Below, in pieces: positions 25,001 through 35,844 of a stretch of DNA of 64,000 nt (position 1 is its first letter; the number at the start of each line of letters is the position of its first letter). Under the pieces are notes generated by a model. The model saw only the letters and a list, made by a program, of their open reading frames with translations, was not told the DNA's origin and did no database searches. The DNA is from Diphasiastrum complanatum. Lineage: Eukaryota; Streptophyta; Lycopodiopsida; Lycopodiales; Lycopodiaceae. The DNA is taken from assembly GCA_029204225.1 (NCBI GenBank), contig CM055092.1:18965222-19029221 (forward strand), given 5' to 3'. Position numbers and translations under genes: made by a program.

Positions 25001-27690
25001 CTCAACAAAATCGAGTTGCGGAAAGAAAGAACCGGTCTATAGTGGAAACTGCGAGGAGTATGCTCAAGAGTAAAAATCTTTCAAATATGTTTTGGGGTGA
25101 AGCAGTTAAGACGGCGGTTTATCTTTTGAACCGAAGTCCTACAAAGGTTGTAGATAATCGAACTCCGGAGGAAGCTTACACGGGTCGGAAGCTAGATGTA
25201 AGTCATTTGAGAGTGTTTGGGAGTATTGCTTATTCTCACATACCTAAGGATTCAAGGAGCAAATTGGATTCTAAGATGACCAAGTGTTTATTTCTTGGTT
25301 ATGATAATCAAGAGAAGGGATACAAGTTATATGACTTCGAGGGTAAGAAAATAATCATAAGTAGGGATGTAGTCTATGATGAGGAAGCAACTCATAAAGA
25401 TACAGAGATATATTTTGATAAGAATCAAGATGGAGGAATCCCTATATTATGTGACAAGTTATTAAAGGAACCTGAATCGACACATGTATCGCCTACGCCA
25501 ATCCAAGAACCTAGAGTGACTTTGGTTGAGATAGGAAAGAGGAAGCAGAGATCAAGTATATGGGATACTTATTCACCTCCTACTTCACCAGGCAGGAAGC
25601 ATCCTACATCAGAAGCTAGAAGATTGCCTAGACGGTACTATGAAACTATCAAGGATAGTGTCATTATGGAACAGGGAGAGTCCAGTACGCATGGAACTAG
25701 GAGATCGGCTAGACTTGAAAAGCAACATGAAGATCGACAGGAGATTCGACAAGAGGATCATGATGAAGATGGGGATATACATTTTGCATATATGGCCACA
25801 ATATTAGAAACCAAGGATCCATCTGTTAGGATTTAATGGTTACTTAATTCATTGTAGAGGCTAGCCTGCGTGCTAGAAGGCCTATTTCTATTTTCAGTAT
25901 AGGTACTTCTATTTATAGTATAAGTACCAATGTTGCTAGAATAGTATAGAAATCTATTTTAACTAAGATAGCATAGATTTCTATTGTTAAGACTTCATAA
26001 TTAGCATTCCAATTGCTATTGTAGAAGGATAGCTTTTGCTTTTGATTTTGGGCAGTCTCTATAAGACCAGATGGGCGCCCACCTCCATTGTTATCTCAGT
26101 TTCCAGTTTATGAAGCATAGCTTCTTGCAGTCCATCTTCTTCCTCTTTTGATTGATGTTTTGTGTGAGTACTAATAAGATTTGTTTACTCCGATTTCTGA
26201 ATTCTATCACCATCTACTTTCAGAGAGGCTGAAAAAGAGGATATTTGGAGGAAAGCTATGGATTAGGAGTACGACTCAATCATGAAGAACAACACTTGGA
26301 GACTTGTTTAGTTAGTTACCTACAGGTAAAAAGGCCATTGGATGCAAGTGGGTCTATAGAACTAAGCACAAATCAGATGGCTCCATAGATAAACATAAGG
26401 CAAGATTGGTGGCAAAAGGTTATGCTCAACAGGAAGGGATTGACTATGAGGAAACTTTTGCACCAGTTGCTAAGTCTACTACTATGACTTTTTATCATTG
26501 GCAGCCAGTTTGGATGGGATATTCAACAAATGGATGTAAAGAGTGCATTCCTGAATGGATTTCTAGAGGAAGAAGTCTCCATGGAGCAGCTAGAGGGATG
26601 CATAGTAGCAGGACATAAAGACAAGGTTTGCAGGTTGGACAAGGCACTATATGGACTTAAGCAAGCACCCAGGGCGTGGTACACGAGGATTGACACATAC
26701 TTTGAGGAGCTTGGCTTTCAAAAAAGTAGTTCGGAGCATACACTTTATGTTTTGATCAGGGATAATCATATTGTAATTGTAGTGATGTATGTGGATGATC
26801 TTGTTATTAAAGGATCATATCATAGTATGATTCTCTCATCAGAGTTTGATATGAAAGATCTTGGTTCACTACAATTTTTCTTGGGATTGAGGTATGGAGA
26901 GTAGCACAGGGGCTATTTATTTCTCAATCTAAGTATGCTCATGAAATTCTTGAAAAGTTCAATATGTCAGAGTGCAAGCCTATTTCTACACTATATGATA
27001 GTGGATGTAAGCTCATTAAAGCTGAGGAAGATCAGGATGTAGATGAAACGTTATATAGAAAGCTTGTTGGAAGTTTAATCTATCTAACTACTACGAGACC
27101 AGATATTGCTTATGTTGTGAGCATGGTTAGTCAGTTTATGGCTAAGCCTAAGCAAATTCATTGGAAAGCTGCTAAGTGGATACTCAAATATATCTAGGGC
27201 ACTTTGAGATTTGGTATTCTCTATGGTAGAGAGGATGATCTGAAGTTACAGGGATATGTGGATGCTGATTGGGCTGCAGATGCGGAAGACCGAAGATCTA
27301 CTACAGGTTATGTTTTTAGTCTTGGTTCTGGTGCTATCTCTTGGAGTTCAAAGAAGCAGCATACTATTGCTTTATCATCTACAGAGGCAAAATATCAAGC
27401 TACTACAAGTGCAACATGTGAAGCAATATGGTTACGAAGGATTCTACATGATCTACATATGGTACAAGATTCACTTACGGCACTTCAGTGCGACAATCAG
27501 AGTTGTATTAAATTGGCGAAAAATCCAGTTTTTCACAGCAGGACAAAGCACATTGAAGTACAACAGCACTTCATCAGAGAAAATATTCAAAGTGATGAAG
27601 TGGAGCTTATCTATTGCCCTACGGAAGAACAAGTTGCAGATATCTTCACCAAAGGACTTGGGCAAAGAAAAATTTCAGAAGTTTAGAGAA
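24946..27690 (+). pseudogene. Ty1/copia pol (integrase, RT, RNase H), split by a solo LTR
   Basis: Integrase C-terminal half: TDTPQQNRVAERKNRSIVET, FWGEAVKTAVYLLNRSPTK, then KCLFLGYDNQEKGYKLY. A linker ends at KDPS (25823). After the LTR insertion the frame resumes as TFREAEKEDIWRKAMD, TAG, EYDSIMKNNTW. RT contains [20 protein letters not shown] and the catalytic VMYVDDLVI, with frame changes near 26500 and 26905. RNase H shows VDADWA, SSTEAKY and LQCDNQSC, ending KFQKFRELLGVINN in a shifted frame just before the LTR. A TAG near 27197 replaces an expected Q before GTLRFGILYG. Gag and protease are gone. Confidence 0.92.
25824..26209 (+). mobile_element. Solo copia LTR inserted in copia pol
   Basis: 386 bp beginning TGTTAGGATTTAATGG and ending TTCTATCA. 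It is flanked by CCATC at 25819-25823 and 26210-26214. Removing it with one CCATC restores the reading frame KDPSTFREAEKE. It resembles the copia LTRs at 27715 and 42225 in its first and last bases, and is best read as recombination between two LTRs of a related element. Confidence 0.9.
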
Positions 27691-27714
27691 CTTCTAGGAG
27701 TAATAAATAATTAA

Positions 27715-28132
27715 TGTTAGGAATTAATGTTTATTTGATACCTCTTAATGATAGTTTGGCCATGCCTGCGTGCTATTATAGGGGCCATTCTATTTATAGT
27801 AAAATCTTTTTTATTGCTTATGCATGTGGGTGGGCGCACTAGTAATATATTAGGATCTATTTAGTACTTAGAAGTTCATTTTTGGTCTTTACCAAATATA
27901 GGTAGTATTATTAGCAATTAGCTTTTGCTATTTTGCTATTTGCTTTAGGCTCTTAGCTTTTCTCATTCATTAGAGAAACTATTTAAGTAGGCCGGCACCC
28001 CACCACAATTATTCCAATATGCTAGAGCATTGCTCAATTCTCCTATGATCTGAATTCTCTCTACGCTTGGTTTTGTGTGAGTGCTAGTAGGACTAGTAAC
28101 CTCATCTAGAATTTGTATCACAAATTCTGACA
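27715..28132 (+). repeat. 3' LTR of the copia element
   Basis: 418 bp from TGTTAGGAATTAATG to TTCTGACA. It is related to the LTR at 42225-42637 (shared TTTGGCCATGCCTGC, GGTCTTTACC, AGCAATTAGCTTTTGC). No intact 5' partner lies upstream. Confidence 0.85.
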
Positions 28133-28205
28133 GTTGATACAAGCGTAAGCTCAAGGAGGTCCCCCAAATCGGAATATAGGCTCCAAAATAAATGATTAAA
28201 GGCAT

Positions 28206-28442
28206 ATGTTACATATAACGATTTCAAACAGTTGCTTAATCAGCTAGCTGCAATAGGTTCTCCAGTATCGGATGAAGATGCCAATATATCACTTCTATCT
28301 AGTCTTCCTCCCTCTTACGACAATTTAGTGTTGTTGTTGAGAGCTCTCACTCCAGAGATTGATAGCAAGTTTATTAGGAAGAAGTTGTTGGAGTTTAATC
28401 TTACTCCTACTCACCTAATTATAGTATGCAGAAATGCAAAAT
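28206..28442 (+). pseudogene. Copia gag fragment
   Basis: The frame reads FKQLLNQLAAIGSPVSDEDA, LLSSLPPSYDNLVLLLRAL, TPEIDSKFIRKKLLEF, typical of the UBN2-type copia gag. It starts 74 bp after the copia 3' LTR and so belongs to a different insertion. It ends abruptly. Confidence 0.8.
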
Positions 28443-28565
28443 AACAGTCGTTGATTCATGGCTATAGGACACGCACCACATTACTAACATTACCTACGAC
28501 TTAACTCCTGAGAACCTATTCGCATACTACAAATTCTTTTTCTTTGAACTCACAATATGCATCAC

Positions 28566-29160
28566 TCATATATAATATATTGCGAATGACTCAGCACCTT
28601 TCACTTCTTCAATGTCCATGTCTTTTTTGTAAACTAGAAACAAAGGATCATAAATAGGTGGCATTACTTGAAGCAATTCAAAAAATTCACCCCATGAGTG
28701 CTCCCTCAACACGGGTAGTACTTCCATAGCGCCACATGCACTCCAGCAAGCATCTGGAAACAAAAATCGGGAACATCATACACTCCCGAGATATGTGATT
28801 CTATTACTCCTTTCCATTCTCCATCTGTTTTTTCAAACTCAGCTTCATATGTTTATTTGAGCTCCACTAACTCTTTGGGCAATATGTGTGAATCACTCAA
28901 GAACATCATACACTCCCGAGATATATGATTCTATTACTCCTTTCCATTCTCCATCTGTTTTTTCAAACTCAGCTTCATATGTTTATTTGAGCTCCACTAA
29001 CTCTTTGGGCAATATCAGTTTAACCGACATGCTCAAAATTGATCTGAACTTCAATCCTCTTTATATCACACACAATGTTCAATATTTTCTTGAATGTTTT
29101 GATTAACCTCTGCTTTTTGGAAATTCTTGTGAGCCAGTAGCATGCAACACAGAGCAAGCA
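28566..29160 (-). pseudogene. Unidentified coding-like remnant carrying a tandem duplication
   Basis: Minus-strand frames read protein-like peptides: TFKKILNIVCDIKRIEVQIN (near 29090), then TYEAEFEKTDGEWKGVIESH twice because of the duplication, then in another frame MEVLPVLREHSWGEFFELLQ and DPLFLVYKKDMDIEEVKGAE. A stop and frame changes break continuity. Composition argues for former host or captured coding sequence, but I do not recognise the family. Confidence 0.35.
28771..29015. repeat. 130-bp recent tandem duplication
   Basis: Copies start at 28771 and 28901 with GAACATCATACACTCCCGAG and run to GGGCAATAT. I see only one or two differences (ATATGTGATT against ATATATGATT). Confidence 0.92.
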
Positions 29161-29772
29161 TGGATGTTCTTGTATTCTCCACCAACAATTGTCTTCTTGG
29201 ATACACAAAATAGGATGGAGTGTTCCCAAAGTTCCTTGCACCTTTCATATTGCTTGCCTGATTGATGTGGCCGTTACTATCATGATAGTGCAACGGATTA
29301 AACCATATGCTTCGTAAAAATTTAACTCCATGCATTAAGAAAGCACAAGAATGCAATTTCAAGAATCAATTATGCTCAGGCTTCAGTGAAGTGAAATTCA
29401 AATGGGATAGTGGTGTATTTTGAAGTTTACAACGATTATCGATGATATGATCAGCCACATTTCATTGTACATCCGGATTCCAAAGTTACACCATTAAATG
29501 GTTTCAACTATTAGTTTGAAAAATTCATCACGATTCATCCATGAACCATATTAATACACACAAACCAATCCTCTTTTTCTTCGCCATCTCCTTCAGTCTT
29601 TTTTTGGCCACAGGCCAATTCGGACTCCAAAATCTGAGTCAAATCAGTGAATCACAATTCTAATCGAAGTCATGATTTGGGTCTTATCAAATCACAATTT
29701 GTTATACTTTAGTCCAAATGCAAGCAAATCAGCCTTACTGCTACATTAGCCAGGAAAAAGCCATACAAATGG
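29161..29772. other. No gene recognised
   Basis: AT-rich sequence with nothing diagnostic. Confidence 0.35.
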
Positions 29773-30177
29773 CTAGGAAACAAAATAAATCTGGCATGGT
29801 CGGATAACAAGAATTTTGGGGCTGTTGGAGGTGAAAGTAAGTTGTAACACTCTATTTACACATTTTTCAGGGTAGTACAGCAAAACAGGTCGAGCAAAAG
29901 CAAAGTGTGCATTTTTCAACTCCATTGGAAGGGCAGTTTTCAGATCATTTGCAGATCCATCCAGTAGGAAAACATGTGACAGGAGAGATGCTTGTAGGAG
30001 GTGGGAGGACAGTGATAAGGTGAAGGCATGAAGAGTGAGGTCCTTCACATAGCAGGACTCAAGCTTGTAATCTGAGGATGGAAATGTATGAGTACTCTGA
30101 AAGTGATTGCAGGTGAGTACAAGTTGTGTAATACCAGGTGCATGCCTTTCTTGCAAGAGCTCATCTTTGGAAAACAT
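29773..30177 (-). CDS. Hypothetical open frame of 134 codons
   Basis: Starts MFSKDELLQERHAPGITQLV and stays open to 29773, long for the local base composition. It has no motif, signal peptide or membrane segment that I recognise. It could be a host exon or chance. Confidence 0.2.
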   Translation of the reverse strand: MFSKDELLQERHAPGITQLVLTCNHFQSTHTFPSSDYKLESCYVKDLTLHAFTLSLSSHLLQASLLSHVFLLDGSANDLKTALPMELKNAHFAFARPVLLYYPEKCVNRVLQLTFTSNSPKILVIRPCQIYFVS

Positions 30178-30248
30178 ATAAATTTAGACCTGATTTGATA
30201 TGTGTAAGCAATCACTAAAATATGAATATATATTTACTGAGTAAAAAT

Positions 30249-30500
30249 CATAGTTGCAGCGCGATTCTGAATCGTGATTCAGAATCGCGATCAGAATCGC
30301 GATCCAGAATCGCAATTCGGGATTTTCCCAGAATCGTGTAGAATCGATTTTTTTTTTTTGAAATTTTTTTAGGCAATATGGGTATCAGATGAAAGCTCTG
30401 ATTGAGAAGATTATGACTATGTAGTTTGCCAACTGTTTCGGGTGCAGGATGGTCCAATTTAGGTGTATTCACTCCCAGGTTTACGCTATAGCTGCATCCC
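30249..30500 (-). mobile_element. hAT-type small element 2 (GAATCG arrays), far end unclear
   Basis: Left end CATAGTTGCAGCGCG at 30249, then repeated inverted GAATCG/CGATTC half-sites (GATTCTGAATCGTGATTC, GAATCGCGATCC) to about 30350. The interior on the minus strand (CACCTAAATTGGACC.. GAGCTTTCATCTGATACCCA) is homologous to the core at 35990-36090. The other end near 30490-30505 lacks an array and a clear 8-bp duplication. Confidence 0.6.
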
Positions 30501-30879
30501 ATATAAAAAAATTAAAAAAAAAGAGAACACATTGGGGCATTCCCCCAATGAACATAGCAAGAATCTCCCTTTCTGATTCTCCCTCTCTCTATCTCTCTCT
30601 CTGATCACAACAAACGGAACTAAACCCATGCTGTGAACAAAAACCCAGCTGAATCATTCTCAACTTTAGCCTCAAATGAAACAATTTTTGACAAAACAAC
30701 CATACTCTCTCTCTCTCTGCTCTGCTCTGCTCCTGCTCGCGATGGTGCTCAGCGATGGTGCTCCTGGTGCTCTACGACCCTGACTGCCCTGTCCCTGCTG
30801 TCCACCGCCCCAGGTCCGCCCTACCTTGTCCGCTCTACCCTGTCCACCCAGGTCCGCCCTACCCAGGTCCGCCTGCCGC

Positions 30880-32186
30880 CTGCCATTTCTTCCAATGCCA
30901 CCCCAAAACCCCCCTTCGCTGACTCTCCACTTCCCCTCACTGCTTCTTCTCCAGCCCTGCTCGCTACAGTCCCCCTCGCTACAGCTCCCCTCGCTTCCCT
31001 TGCTCTACCCCTCGCTGCCCTAGAAGATGATTGCGACTGCTCCACCCTCGCTGGCTGCCCCCCCCTCACTGATGGATGCTCACCCTCGCTAGCTACCTCG
31101 CTGACCTCCCCACCCCTATTCTCCCTCGCTGATGGCTCACCACTCACCGTTGCTGAAGGCTCATCACCCACCCTCGCTAATTGCCCATTCCCCACACTCG
31201 CTGATGGCTCGCTGTCTGCTGATGCTAGTGTACCCCCTAAAATGCAAGCAAAATGCCCGCCGATTCCACCACTTTCTGTCCATTCTGCTCCTCCTCCCGA
31301 TTCTGCTCCTCCTCTATCTTCTGACCCCATTCTTCCCGCACCGACCATTGCTCACTCCTCTTCCTTCCCAGCACCACAGCCTACAGCAAATATCCCGTAT
31401 ACACCTTCCAAATCAACCGGGCTTTTTTCCTCGTGGCAGATTGATCAAATCAAGGCAGAATTCCAGACTTTGCGGCATGAAATCTCACGGCTGAAAGGAA
31501 CTGTTACCTCTTTGATCAATGAGAAGAACATATTGCAGTCCAAGGTTGCATCACTCGAACAATCCATCAGGATCAAGCAGGCCGCAGTTTCGGAATCCAC
31601 CACCAATATGATACGGGAACTAGAAACTAAGATTGAGAAGCAACAAGAAGAGGCCCTTTCTTGGGCATCTGTTTTGAAAAAAGGCACCAAACCGAGCGCT
31701 CCCATCTCCTCGGTTATCTCAGCCACCATCTCGGAAGAGAAATCTCGAGACCAAAAAGCTCACAACATTCGAGTTCGAGGGATCCCAGATACACAGGATG
31801 CCTTGGCTGAAGCCAAACGCTTTCTCGACACCACTCTCAGGCACAGGACAGAGGGATTGGACACCGCATGGAGGACCACTAGAGATGCAGCCACACTCAT
31901 TATCCGTTTCACCTCCCTTGAGAGTCGACGAGATGCTTTGTGGTGCAGAGCTAAGCTACGTGGTACCACTATCTATATGGATGACGACCTCACATATATC
32001 CAGGTAGAAGAGAGGCGTAGGGAGTCATTTATCGAGATGGACGAGTGCACTTTCTTGACAGCGCTCCTAGCAGCACTCAGTGCTAGGAATTTCGGGTCCC
32101 CGGGTTCGGGAGTGCCCCGGGGCCCCATCCACACCATTTCCGGATTGGAGTATGGAACTGTGATGGTATCCACTCATCTTCCATAG
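30880..32186 (+). pseudogene. LINE ORF1-like protein: coiled coil plus ORF1p-like C-terminus
   Basis: One frame stays open to TAG at 32184. Its N-terminus is a degenerate Ala/Pro/Ser/Leu repeat. About residues 270-340 (31430-31670) form a coiled coil (QIDQIKAEFQTLRHEISRLK). Next comes HNIRVRGIPDTQDALAEAKR, matching the position of the RNA-binding fold of L1 ORF1p, and TLIIRFTSLESRRDALWCRA with IYMDDDLT, parallel to the ORF1p C-terminal domain. Resemblance is by motif order only. The normal start codon region present at 17546 is deleted in this copy. Confidence 0.72.
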
Positions 32187-32510
32187 CTGGCGACCTGATC
32201 GACTTCATCACTGACAGAGATCTATTACTTTTTACAGAGACTCACGAGAGTCAAGAGAGAGGACTACCGATTTTTCCAGGATATAGATGGGATTCCGTAT
32301 ACAGACCTGAGACTAGATCAGCTAGTGGTCGTGGATCCGGGGGTGTTGCATGATTATACAGGGAGTCTCTTCACCCGAGCATCGAGTTCATCAGACACGA
32401 CGAGTATGCACGTTATATATGGATTCGTATTGTTGGACAGGATATTGGATTGGACAGGGACCTCTTTGTGGCGGCATGCTATTTTCCTCCAGAGTCTTCA
32501 TCCAGCGTCG
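32138..32510 (+). pseudogene. LINE APE-type endonuclease, N-terminal part
   Basis: In a frame overlapping the end of ORF1: FRIGVWNCDGIHSSSIAGDL (the WN motif that opens LINE endonucleases), LLLFTETHES (catalytic E of the ETH motif), GSGGVACLY and FVAACYFPPE. The GDFN part is missing here but is present in the copy at 18.5 kb. It ends at a junction with hAT sequence. Confidence 0.82.
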
Positions 32511-34336
32511 TCATCAGCTACTGATGCACCATTTACAGAGCCAGATTATGCCACGGGGGGGCACAGCGATGCAGCAACGATGCTCCACAGTCAACAAACA
32601 CACCTTCAGCACACCCATCTGTTTTTGGCGGGTGTTCTAGACCGGGAGAGTCCTTTGTGCAGCAGAGAGCGGTTAGGGCTAGGCAGCAGACCTTGGACGG
32701 AGGTGCGTGGTAGAGACATCATCATGCCCTATGTACCCGACTGATTGGCCAGCTATTCTATGAGTGTGGCATTCCTTTTGCTGTTGCTGACACTTGGATC
32801 TTTAGGGACACTTGCCTTCAGATCGCAGCAGCTGATTCCTTGGAGGCCTCCGAGGAGAGAGGCATTGCGCACGACCATGCTACGACAGGAGGAGGAGACC
32901 ATCACACGGGAGCTAATGTGCTATGTGCTGCGCCTAGTAGACCGAGAGGGGTGCACTCTTGATCTCATATATGAGTTCATAGATCACATCGGCGAGGCGC
33001 TTCATAGATGTGACTTCGAGGAGGATAGGTACGTCTCCTATCACTTTCTTTTCACTTCAGTTTCACTTTGCTTTCGTGTTTTCAAAGATGACTAGCCATT
33101 TGCAATGTCACCTGCGCAGGAAGGCCGAGCTCACATGCTTTTGCCAACAGGCTTGACTCTGGGGAACATAGAGCAAGACACAATCAAGTTCGAGCGGGGC
33201 CTGTATCCTTTTCATCGAGAGCAGTGCAAGCTGAGAGATGACCAGTTGGCGCCTGTGACATGGTGGAGCTTTCATGGCCGCAAAGTACGCCTGACCTTTA
33301 GCGATTGGCAGAGAGGGTCCTTGCACAGGACTATTCGGCTTCCGCCTGTGAGCGGAACTGGAGTGTATGGGCCGGCTATCACAAGAAGAAGAGAAACAGA
33401 CTCTCCATGGAGCAGTGCAGGCGGTTGTTGTTCGTGAACACCAACGGACGCATGTTGAGATGCACACACATGCAGGGTGACCGCTTAATCGAGGTGAGTT
33501 AGTTAGTGACTTTCTTGGTATTGCTTGATGTACTTGCATTTCAAATGAACTTATTTGACAAATGCATAAGTTTGCTAACCATGCCCGTTTGTTTTTTCAG
33601 GTGAACCCTGACTCCTGCAAGGTACAGACGACAGTTGCTGCTCCTCGGGTGCCACCTACTACGGAGGAGCTCGAGGATAATATCTATCGTGAGCTACACA
33701 GGCAGGCAGATGCAGAGGCACGGTCTACACGACGCCACAGGAGAGCAACTCGACGTCAGGTGATAGGAGAGGATGGAGATGATGAGATTTTGGGGCGTGG
33801 AGAGGGATTTGGGCATGGGTACGAGGAGTGGATGGATGAGGGCGATATAGAGGCAGAGGATGAGGGTGATATAGAGGCAACAGATGAGGGTGAGCATGAG
33901 GGGGGGGGAAGACTTGCAACACTTATTCGTAGACCCCAATGCCGAGACACAGGAGGAGCCAGCCGTTCTGCACCTAGACGTAGAGGGCAACCTAGACATT
34001 CCAGGGAGGGGGTGGGGGGGGGGGGGATTGTTTGTAAAGAGGACTGGAGTTTCACAGGCAGATGAGGGCCAGGTCGGCTTTGAGTTTATAGGGCCTTCCC
34101 AGTGTACGAGATCACAGTTGAGAGGGCGACCTAGAGAGAGTAGCAGAGGAGGAGCGGTTGGAGCCAGATAGGAGGGGGCAAGAGGGAGAGAGAGAGGGAG
34201 AGGGAGAGGTAGGGGACAGGGCAGAGGCAGAGGCTCACCACGACGCATGACACCCTCAGCGTCATCTATAGACTCCTTGTTTGGCAGTTCCACAGACACT
34301 GATGACTCTGACTTTGAGCTAGAGGACGATTGTTAG
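32511..34336 (+). pseudogene. hAT-superfamily transposase pseudogene with introns
   Basis: Near 32747-32830 the frame reads LIGQLFYECGIPFAVADTWI, the start of the catalytic region of plant hAT (DUF659-type) proteins. Most of the central domain is deleted. The C-terminal dimerisation region lies at 33320-33450 (SASACERNWSVWAGYHKKKR, MEQCRRLLFVNTNGRML). Intron candidates are 33029-33119 (GTACGT..GCGCAG) and 33494-33600 (GTGAGT..TTTCAG). The second joins DRLIE to VNPDSCKVQTTVAAP. The tail is acidic, then Arg/Gly-rich, ending SSTDTDDSDFELEDDC at 34336, with frame changes at two G runs (33901-33908, 34014-34024). Introns exclude a retroprocessed copy. Confidence 0.75.
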
Positions 34337-34478
34337 TCGTTAGTTGTTATGAGACATTGTTCGGACGTCGCTCTACTTTTTTTTGGCCTTGAGCCCAACA
34401 TTATATATATTTTCACGTTTTTACATTGTGTCTTGTCAGTTTGTGTTACGATATGGTTTTTTCCAACATGGTCTACTT

Positions 34479-34481
<3 letters not shown>
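34337..34481. other. Transposase gene 3' flank
   Basis: A T-rich stretch after the stop codon, probably 3' UTR. It ends where the LINE tail at 34482 begins. Confidence 0.4.
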
Positions 34482-34545
<64 letters not shown>

Positions 34546-35600
34546 AGAATTAGAAATAGAATTATATTAATGTCTGTCAAATGCCCGAGGGCACATAAGA
34601 CAAGTAGAAAGTACATCAAAAAAGAAGGAGCATTGTCCACGTAGGACTTATTCCTAAAAGCTAAACCAACACTAGAAAACAGAGAGAAAAACAAAGCTTA
34701 ACCTCCAACTCCGTCGAGGGTACAATATCAGTAGCTTAACCACCAGCTACACAGAGGGAAAGAGAAAACTGAAATAAGTTAGCTAACTGGCTAAGTGGAT
34801 ATAAAAAACTGCGTGATATGGTGAGAAGCAGGTGTTGGCCTCCGGTGAAGAGCCCTGGGCCTAAAGGAGCGAAGAGGATGCTGGAGCTTCGGTCGTCGTA
34901 CTGGAATGTCTATCTCACTATCAGAAGTCTCATCTCTATCCCTCTTCTGGAAAAAGTGCATAATGTGGGACTGGCATGATCCACATCAAAAACATCCAAT
35001 AGAAAGGAAGATCTCAGAGTAAACATCTCTCGTAATAATAAACCAACACATCTCGCATCTGAGAAGGCAAGGAAAGAACCAAGTGTAAGTGGAGTATCTC
35101 TGTATAAGCAATGGCATCTGCCTCTGATCTCATAGTACGCCGGACATCGGAAAATAAAATGGAACTCATCCTCAATCTCCTGTAAAGAGCAGCACTGACA
35201 AATCCATAGCGGTCGAGATGTGTCTACGTATCTGCCTATCTCAATAGCAAGCTGGTGAGAAGAGACCCTAAGCTGACCAAGATGATAACGCGGGCCGAAA
35301 GATAATGTCTGAGACAAATAACCCGGCCTAATGGGAAGCCCGGAAACATCAAGCTGAAGAAGATCAGTGTGATAAAAATGAAGCTTGACCCGAGCTGGAT
35401 CTGGGTGAGACCACATTGTGCTGATGTAAGCTCTGTAAATCTGCTAGCGGATATATGCGTGTGTCCCATTTGGGAGATCAGATATAGGTAAATCCCACCT
35501 ACTCAAAAGGTCAGAAACACACTGAAACCATGAGGACTTAGCCTGCTGACTAGCTAGAGTGTGAGAGGATGTGAAAGCTGCAGCAACATATCTGGATGAA
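34482..35600 (-). mobile_element. 5'-truncated LINE (zinc domain, PIP box, hairpin, CT tail)
   Basis: (GA)n at 34482-34542 is the minus-strand (CT)n tail. Next to it is the hairpin TGCCC/GGGCA inside GTCTT..GAC. Coding (34910-35416 and beyond, minus) shows LGQLRVSSHQLAIEIGRYVD and the zinc knuckle CQCCSLQEIEDEFHFIFRCP. In the adjacent frame QSHIMHFFQKR is followed by an acidic ETSDSE, a PIP-box pattern in the same place as in the copies at 13.3 and 14.3 kb. The 5' end joins small element 3 near 35600. Confidence 0.85.
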
Positions 35601-35836
35601 TCTTAATGGTAGAAAATCACTCAATGGTTCGAAAATGGACGACAATGGTCTTGAAAATGATGGCAAACTTGATAAATGCATTGCTCTCGAAAAACCCTTC
35701 CATTTGATACCCATATTGGCAATAGAAAAAAAAAACAGTGTTCCGGGAAACTCTAATGGGAAATCTAGGATCGCGATCCGGAACGTGATCTGGAAAAAGT
35801 TTCGGATCACGTTCCGGATCGTGGGCTGCAACTTTG
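35600..35836 (+). mobile_element. hAT-type small element 3 (GATCG/GGAACG arrays), left end lost
   Basis: The right end reads CTGCAACTTTG at 35836. Before it are inverted half-sites GATCGCGATCCGGAACG and GTTTCGGATCACGTTCC (35768-35820). The interior (AAATGCATTGCTCT, TTTGATACCCATATTGGCAA) is homologous to element 4. No left terminal repeat was found; it is probably cut by the LINE junction. Element 4 starts 8 bp downstream. Confidence 0.62.
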
Positions 35837-35844
35837 GTTTGACT

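Larger units (their letters stand above)
30709..32510 (+). mobile_element. LINE 5' half (ORF1-like protein and start of endonuclease)
   Basis: Starts after a short (CT)n/GCTCT run with ATGGTGCTCAGCGATGGTGC, as in the copy at 17367. Two overlapping frames follow (listed separately). It stops inside the endonuclease near 32510, where hAT-like sequence takes over. No RT is present here. Confidence 0.8.

Noticed and set aside
33694-34299. Minus-strand 201-codon Pro/Leu-rich frame
   Set aside because: Antisense of the acidic and Arg/Gly-rich tail of the hAT transposase.
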